A DNA stretch of 64,000 nt from Adineta steineri (lineage: Eukaryota; Rotifera; Eurotatoria; Adinetida; Adinetidae), in contig CAJNOI010000048.1 in assembly GCA_905250115.1 (NCBI GenBank), positions 62,001-126,000 on the forward strand. Direction: 5' to 3'. How positions within the stretch are numbered: position 1 is the first letter of the stretch; the number at the start of each line of letters is the position of its first letter. The translations under genes and the position numbers were made by a program. The notes beneath the pieces were generated by a model. It saw only the letters and a program-made list of their open reading frames with translations, ran no database searches and was not told where the DNA came from. Shown here piece by piece: positions 58,230 to 64,000 of this stretch.

Positions 58230-59761
58230 AACTCCTTTTTTTGTCTCTGTGTTTTCAGTGTTTCTTTTTTTGATTGTTATGTAAATATACATATATATTG
58301 AAGAAGAAAAAGACAAAATCAATGATAGACTTTTTGATTTTATTCACACATTTTTCTCTATTTACCGTAATGGCGGCATATTGAATGAACACGCCTTTTA
58401 CGCCATCAGAGAAAAAACAATAACAAAAAAATTTTCCCAATGTTTCATCAGACAATAAGTTACACAAAATTGATTTTAAATATCCATTAGATGTGCAAAC
58501 TTTAATCGTGTGAATAAATAGCAGACTAATAGTGAGTGATCATCGTATCCCTTTGGCAGAAATAGTATGCATCATTGAAGTTTGATCACTTCATCATTGT
58601 TAAACTTGATTGATCTATTGTGAAAAAGAAAAAAGAAATATAACCGTTTTTGTAATTCAATTAAATTAATGTTCTGTATTCGTCTTTTTTTTCGAATTTT
58701 ATTCTCATGGAAACCTTATGTTAAAATAGTACACACGTGTATAGAAGAGAAATGATCAATATTTGTTACAGATTTTGTCAAGTATGTATGTATACTCTCT
58801 TGAATGTATAATTCTCATTAAGGAAGCCAAGACAAAACAAGTGAGTGTGAGATTTTTCACCATCGGTTACTGTTTAATCATAATAAATTATTAAATAAGT
58901 TTAATTTAAAATTATTGCGGTATATTCATTGATGTTTGATATTGTCAACTGAAGTGTACTTGATCGATATTTATTTTGCTGGAAAAAAAGAAACATTTTG
59001 ATCTAAACGATCTTATTGATATCACAAAAAAAAATAAATAATATTCAAAAATAGGTTTCAGTCATGAGGACTAGTGAACTAATACTAATCATTAACGATA
59101 CATCTATATAAAAATAGATAATATTGTAGTACACAATTACAAAATTAATTTCTCTTATCAATATTTAATGAAAATGTCAATAAGTATATTTCATTCTGAA
59201 TGAGTCAAGTATGTTCTCGTCTTACTACAAAGCAGAAGTAGCCCGCCTATAATCTCTAAGAAAAACAGTTGTTCTGATCCATAACTGTTTCTATCAATAT
59301 TATGAAAACGTTGAGAAAGGAAAGTTTTTTTTAACTATCTTTTTCGTATAATATTTTTTATCTTATATTGAATACACATAAAATACTTTATTTTAAATCT
59401 CTTGTATTTGTCAATAATGTTATATTTATTCTTAACACACATCGATATTTTCCTTTTATCATACCGGAATATATTTAAATCAAACAAAGTGGATTAATGT
59501 CACATTAATTTATACATCTTGTATGTTCTTTTTCAATTATCATTGGTATTCATTCTGATAGCTATTTATTAATGGAAATATATCACCATGAAGAATATCC
59601 ATATATTAGTTATGGTCTTTTTGATTCCGCATAATATGTATATCCAATAGAACAAGTTGGTTTCATGCAAAGAGAAAAGAAAAGAAAAAAACACGATTCA
59701 GCATAGGTGTATGTCTGAGTCATATTTGAAAAATAAAATAAATTAAAGAAAAAAAAGGTTT
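58230..59761. other. Intergenic, 1.5 kb
   Basis: AT-rich, with no gene, repeat or element recognised. Confidence 0.5.
59749..59756 (-). terminator. RNA polymerase III terminator of tRNA-Ile
   Basis: On the minus strand, eight consecutive T residues begin about five bases after the tRNA 3' end, as expected for Pol III termination. Confidence 0.85.
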
Positions 59762-59834
59762 GGTCCCTATGAGGATCGAACTCATGACCTCCGCGTTATT
59801 AGCACGGCGCTCTAACCAGCTGAGCTAAGGGACC
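59762..59834 (-). tRNA. tRNA-Ile (anticodon AAU)
   Basis: A 73-nt cloverleaf on the minus strand without an intron. The acceptor arms GGTCCCT / AGGGACC pair. The D-arm region matches the A box (TAGCTCAGCTGG), and the T arm holds the B box (GAGTTCGATCC). The anticodon loop CTAATAA places AAT in the anticodon, so it reads Ile codons after A-to-I editing at position 34. Confidence 0.97.
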
Positions 59835-60014
59835 ATGTTGATGTCCTTCGGAAAAATCTAAATAGTTCTTGTCAGATTACATTCTCATATAATTGAAATA
59901 AAAATAAATGTTAACTTATCGTTTATATGAATATATTCAAAGTATCGAATAACTATTTATGCGTTATATATATTTATGTTTATTGTAATATCAAAAGAAA
60001 AATATATTAATAGA

Positions 60015-60682
60015 TTAGGATTTTAATTGAGACCAAAAAGTTTGATGAATCTGAGCAGCTTCATCTTCAAGAATAGGACCAATTACAGTAAACTGTGGTG
60101 CTGGTAGAAATGGTCGACAAGACAAAAGACCATCGAAACCTGCATATTCCTACAAAAAAAATATTATAAAAGTTAGTATTAATTTTAAATAATAGAGGAA
60201 TTCAATATTTTTGACCTTTCTACAGATTTTTTACGATAAGAAGTTGATTTTATCTAATAATTTGCTTCTATGAAATACAAAATCTAAATTCTCTCTTTTA
60301 GTGCGGTATAATTTCTTTTTAATTAACTACTTACTCCTAATGTTTCATTTTTAAGAGCATAAACTAACTGTCGAATACCACTCCAACGAAAAGCACCTGT
60401 ACACATTAAACATGGTTCACAACTAGTATATAATGTGCATTGTTCAAGCATGTCTCGATTAAATTTTTGTGTAGCCATACTAATAAGATTTAATTCAGCA
60501 TGATGAGTTACATCTGTAACAGGTTCACCACATGTATTTTCAGCTGTAAGTAAAACTTGTCCATCTTTTGAAACAAGGCATGCACCAAATGGATGATTAC
60601 CATGTTCGACAGCAGATACAGAGAGTTCAATAGCTTGACGAATAAATGGTATATGGATATTATCACTCATGGGTAGTGACAT
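60015..60682 (-). CDS. Nucleoside/guanine-type deaminase (CMP/dCMP deaminase fold)
   Basis: Two exons, 60335-60682 and 60015-60149, close in frame to 160 aa. H61-A-E63 and P90-C91-x2-C94 supply the zinc ligands and the proton-shuttling Glu of the cytidine deaminase superfamily. The length and the TSCEPCLMC block fit small guanine deaminases and related nucleoside deaminases rather than the longer tRNA A-to-I enzymes; I cannot tell the substrate. It deaminates a free base or nucleoside in the cytosol. No targeting peptide is seen. Confidence 0.82.
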
Positions 60683-61066
60683 TGTTTCTTTTTCAATGAA
60701 AATAAATACACAACCAGTTTATCTGATACGATGTAGATATGTGTTTATAGTGAGAGACACTTCATAGCTACCCCATACGAGTATGTTATATTATCGTATA
60801 ATATAATCTTATCAATAAATTACTTTATCGATAACTGATAAAATAACTATGTATTATTCTTTCTTGTACATATATTAAAATATAAAAATAAATATTAGTA
60901 TAAAAAGATGTCACTGTTATTTAACTTCGTTCTCTCTCTGTCAAAGTAAAATGTTTTTGTTGGATAGTATAACACCAATTAGTTTTATGCTTGTATCATA
61001 ATCCTGTACACTAGATTGATTTATCGAAAAAAAATTTCTTTTCGTTCGAATTCACGGTCATACAGT
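60683..61066. other. Divergent promoter region
   Basis: Lies between the minus-strand deaminase and the plus-strand ATPase genes, 384 bp, and probably contains both promoters. No element is recognised. Confidence 0.5.
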
Positions 61067-62968
61067 ATGTTCTTGCGACATGTTTTGCTAAATGTAAAAT
61101 CGACTATTCGTCTAAGTCCTCAAGTAATATTTTAATTCTTTTAAAAGCCAATTTATTTGTTTATTTTATATCTATAGACAATTGATAGGCTTATTCGTCG
61201 TTCATTAGCAGGTCATGCGAAAAATTCCAGTTCCCAAAAAATTTCTTTGGAAGATAAAAATAGCGAAACGGACGGAAAAACTGTTCAACCAATTATTGAA
61301 ACAAAAGGTGTTCGAAAAGAACGTGAAAAAGCTGATTTTGAACGATTATCAGTTGTTGAAAGAATAACGAAAAAATATCTTCCATCTCATCTTAATTCAA
61401 TTGTTATTTTTGTAAATAATTCTTTTTCTAATTTAATTTAATTTTGTTTTTAAAATATATTTCCATTAGGCCATTGTTGGTATTGGTTATGTTATTTATG
61501 AGCAAGTAAAAAATGATTTTGAAATTAAATATACATTCCGCTTTGGTTCATGTCCAAATTTTAAATTTCCTGAAGATCAATTACTTGAACGAAAAGAATT
61601 ATTAGATACTCTTACATCGATTGTTACACCTGTTCCCGATAAACTTGTTTCATCATATTATATTGTAGTTGGTGATCATGGTACAGGGTAAGATTTAACA
61701 AAGAATTTTTCAATTTTCTTTACGTGTATTTATATAGAAAAACTACATTGATTCGTCAAGCAGCACGAAAAGCTGGTGGAGGTGTTATTTATGTTGATGG
61801 TATTTTTTTAACTTCTATATGAAAAAAAAACAGAATTTAATTTTATTATTGTTTCTAGTTCCATCTAATGTTGAAAAATTTGGTGCTTCTTTTGCTCGTG
61901 CAATACGATTTAATTTCAAGGAACATCTTCGTTTATCAACATGGATTGAATCAAAAATGTTTGGTTCACCACCTGATGAAGGTTGATATCAATTTACATT
62001 CTTCTTCTTTCAATGAAATTATTATTTTTTAGGCAAAGAAGCAAGTTGGGAACGTGTATTAATGTCATTTCGAAAATATGCACATCATTATAGGAAGAAA
62101 CATGGTCGTGTACCTGTATTAATCTTTGATAATTGTGATTCACTTGCAAAAAAAGATCAAAAAATGCTTGAAGCATTACAAGATTCAGCAAAAACAGCAA
62201 TTGATGATTCGCAATGGATTACAGTATTTGTTGCATCAATTGGAGAAACACCAGAACAAATGGAAGGTTTGTCATTGATTTCTCCCATATAGAGTAACGA
62301 AATAGTTGGAAACATAATTTTTTCTTCCTGACTCATCGTTATTATTACATTCATCAATATAAAGAGATATTCTTATTTTTAGGTCGAAGTAGTATTACTC
62401 GTGCTTCGTCATTTATTCAAATCACCGATTTATCGGAAGAAGAAGCTATGACTTATTTAACAGAAAAACGGCATTTATCAAAAGATTTGGCACACGATTT
62501 GTATGCTTTATATGGAGGACGTCTAAAAAGTTTACAAAAAGCTGCAACTAAAATTGATCATGGTTTATCATTTTCTAGTATGTAAAAATCATATATTTAT
62601 TAGAAATATTCTTTGATTTTTATTGATTTTATTTAGATATTCGTACAGCAAATTTAAATGACATTAGACGTCGATTAGAAAAAATCAGATGTCGAGCAAC
62701 GACTCAAGAAGAAGTATTTATTTTCAATGTTCTTTGTGGTTTATTACATAAATCTGAATTAACTGTTGATGAATTAATTCATATGGAAGAAGATGTTAGT
62801 ATAAGACAGAAAGTTTTAGAAGAACTTTGTCATGAAACAATTCTTACCCGTACTGTTTCAAGCGGTGCATATATATTCCATGGACAATCAGCAAAAGTTT
62901 GCGTTGAAGAATTTTATAAAGAAAAAAAATGTTTCCGATGCAAATCGATAAAAGATATGCTATTCTAA
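61067..62968 (+). CDS. Membrane-anchored P-loop ATPase, probably mitochondrial
   Basis: Eight exons (61067-61123, 61178-61411, 61470-61687, 61738-61799, 61859-61981, 62033-62266, 62383-62577, 62637-62968) close in frame to 484 aa. The N terminus is basic and amphipathic without acidic residues (FLRHVLLNVKSTIRLSPQ), as in mitochondrial presequences. A hydrophobic segment spans SIVIF and AIVGIGYVIY near residues 90-107. The Walker A motif is GDHGTGK171TT and the Walker B motif VLIFD264NCD. The remainder resembles the STAND / archaeal-type ATPase group, with a winged-helix-like C terminus. No specific function is known to me. Confidence 0.78.
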
Positions 62969-64000
62969 AAACATTCGTTTATTTTTAACTTTCTTTTTTT
63001 TTATATGATATTTATATGCAATATTTTGTGAATTTTATCATTATAAGCAGATGTATCGATTAGGAGAATAGAACAATAATAATCAAGCAATTAAAAATAG
63101 CATTGATCTGAATCTCATCTGTAATTGAATAAATAATTTTAATACAAATATATGTTTTGATTGATACTTGCACTGTCAACAAATGAGTTTTTAATCTTCA
63201 ACGGTTTTTATGGGTTTAACAAGACCCACAACGGTGTTTTTCTATTTAAAGATCTATTCTTTTCGGAACCATTTTTCTTCTAACGATGCACAAGTGCCAT
63301 ATCAATTTTCATACAAAAGTCTTATTAGTGAAATGTGGGCTGATATGGACCTCTTAGTATCTTTTGTGTTTGTAGAGAATTCAATGAATATGTGTGAATG
63401 CATGATTTGTGGGATTGTTTCCTATGAAGTTTACTTTAATGTTTATTGGTTTTATCCTTTCTTGTCATATACATAAAACAACACAGGCGGCGCGCCCCGA
63501 TATGCCTGAGGAAGTACTTGCTTCCCCTGAAGAATCGACTTTGTGTCGCCCATGTATAACGACATTCCCTATCCATACTATAATCATATATATTGTTCAC
63601 TCGGTAAGCTTTTAAAGCCGTAATTTCGACACAATTTTTCTTCAAAAGCTTTTTAAAAAGGCGATCGTTTTCATACATTACAATTACACTAATGTATCCG
63701 TTCTTCGATAAACATCATATCTAGCACAAAATAGACCAAAAAAATCAAGTTCTTTTAACTCATTTACATGTGATGTCCCACTAGCCCTACAAGGTACTAT
63801 CATTGACAATGACATAGTTTGATTGATACTGATAAAAATTTATAAAACACGTGTATAAATCGATCATTTATTATATTCTATGTAAAATCGTGTATGAACT
63901 TATTTTCATTTCTATGATGATAGATGACGACATAGGATTATTATCTTTTCTTTATCCAACGATTTGCGGGTATTTACTAGACAGTGAAGAGAAAGAAATT
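62969..64000. other. Right-end region, mostly unassigned
   Basis: Apart from the possible secreted-protein exon at 63424-63603, no gene is seen. The block at 63484-63570 is GC-richer than its surroundings. Confidence 0.5.
63424..63603 (+). CDS. Possible first exon of a secreted Cys-containing protein (partial)
   Basis: The ATG at 63424 starts MKFTLMFIGFILSCHIHKT, a good signal peptide, followed by an acidic stretch (ARPDMPEEVLASPEE) and LCRPC. A strong donor (TCG|GTAAGC) follows at 63604. No second exon was found before the window ends. The pattern could fit a saposin-like or other small secreted protein, but nothing decides it. Confidence 0.35.

Noticed and set aside
63210..63476. 88-codon open frame at the right end
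   Set aside because: It overlaps the better-supported signal-peptide frame and shows no domain.

Overview
The window looks like nuclear DNA of a bdelloid rotifer (Adineta/Rotaria type), though species cannot be fixed from sequence alone. Reasons: the DNA is very AT-rich; genes are compact with many 45-60 bp GT-AG introns; B-box/NHL proteins form a tandem expansion; there is an intronless ART-TPR gene of a kind I associate with bdelloids; and there are short imperfect inverted repeats built from GTGTGGG, which resembles the TGTGGG telomere repeat I recall for Adineta. SR proteins, an INCENP-like protein, a QRICH2/C16orf96-like protein and a tRNA-Ile(AAU) confirm a eukaryotic metazoan genome.

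Layout. 0.2-2 kb: B-box/NHL gene A (minus). 3.4-10.7 kb: a six-exon plus-strand gene for a 2220-aa protein combining a RanBP2 zinc finger, a microbial-type poly(ADP-ribose) glycohydrolase macrodomain and about 18 PBZ-type poly(ADP-ribose)-binding zinc fingers. 11.9-26.3 kb: five more B-box/NHL genes (B-F, minus), B to E in tandem units of about 3.3 kb that also carry a decayed Ser-rich relic and a GTGTGGG hairpin. 27-37.8 kb: an island of intronless, GC-richer genes (myristoylatable ADP-ribosyltransferase-TPR protein; helicase-like/Rrp8-like methyltransferase fusion; DEDDh exonuclease with a topoisomerase zinc finger), interspersed with GTGTGGG hairpins and a foldback element. 38.3-43.1 kb: B-box/NHL genes G and H. 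44.8-64 kb: ordinary intron-rich genes on the plus strand (two tandem SR splicing factors, a QRICH2-like ciliary protein, an INCENP-like protein, a membrane-anchored ATPase), plus a tRNA and a cytidine/guanine-type deaminase on the minus strand, and a possible secreted-protein exon near the right end.

Exon junctions were placed by eye; in every multi-exon model given here the phases close and the summed coding length is a multiple of three. The eight B-box/NHL genes share one two-exon structure (exon 1 = B-box + coiled coil, exon 2 = six-bladed NHL propeller), and all eight reading frames are open.

The most interesting content is the ADP-ribosylation gear. One protein can in principle bind poly(ADP-ribose) with many PBZ fingers and hydrolyse it with a fused glycohydrolase, and a separate arginine-type ADP-ribosyltransferase lies 16 kb away. 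Near-identical DNA upstream of the glycohydrolase gene is also found upstream of three of the B-box/NHL genes. Whether these genes act together is inference only.
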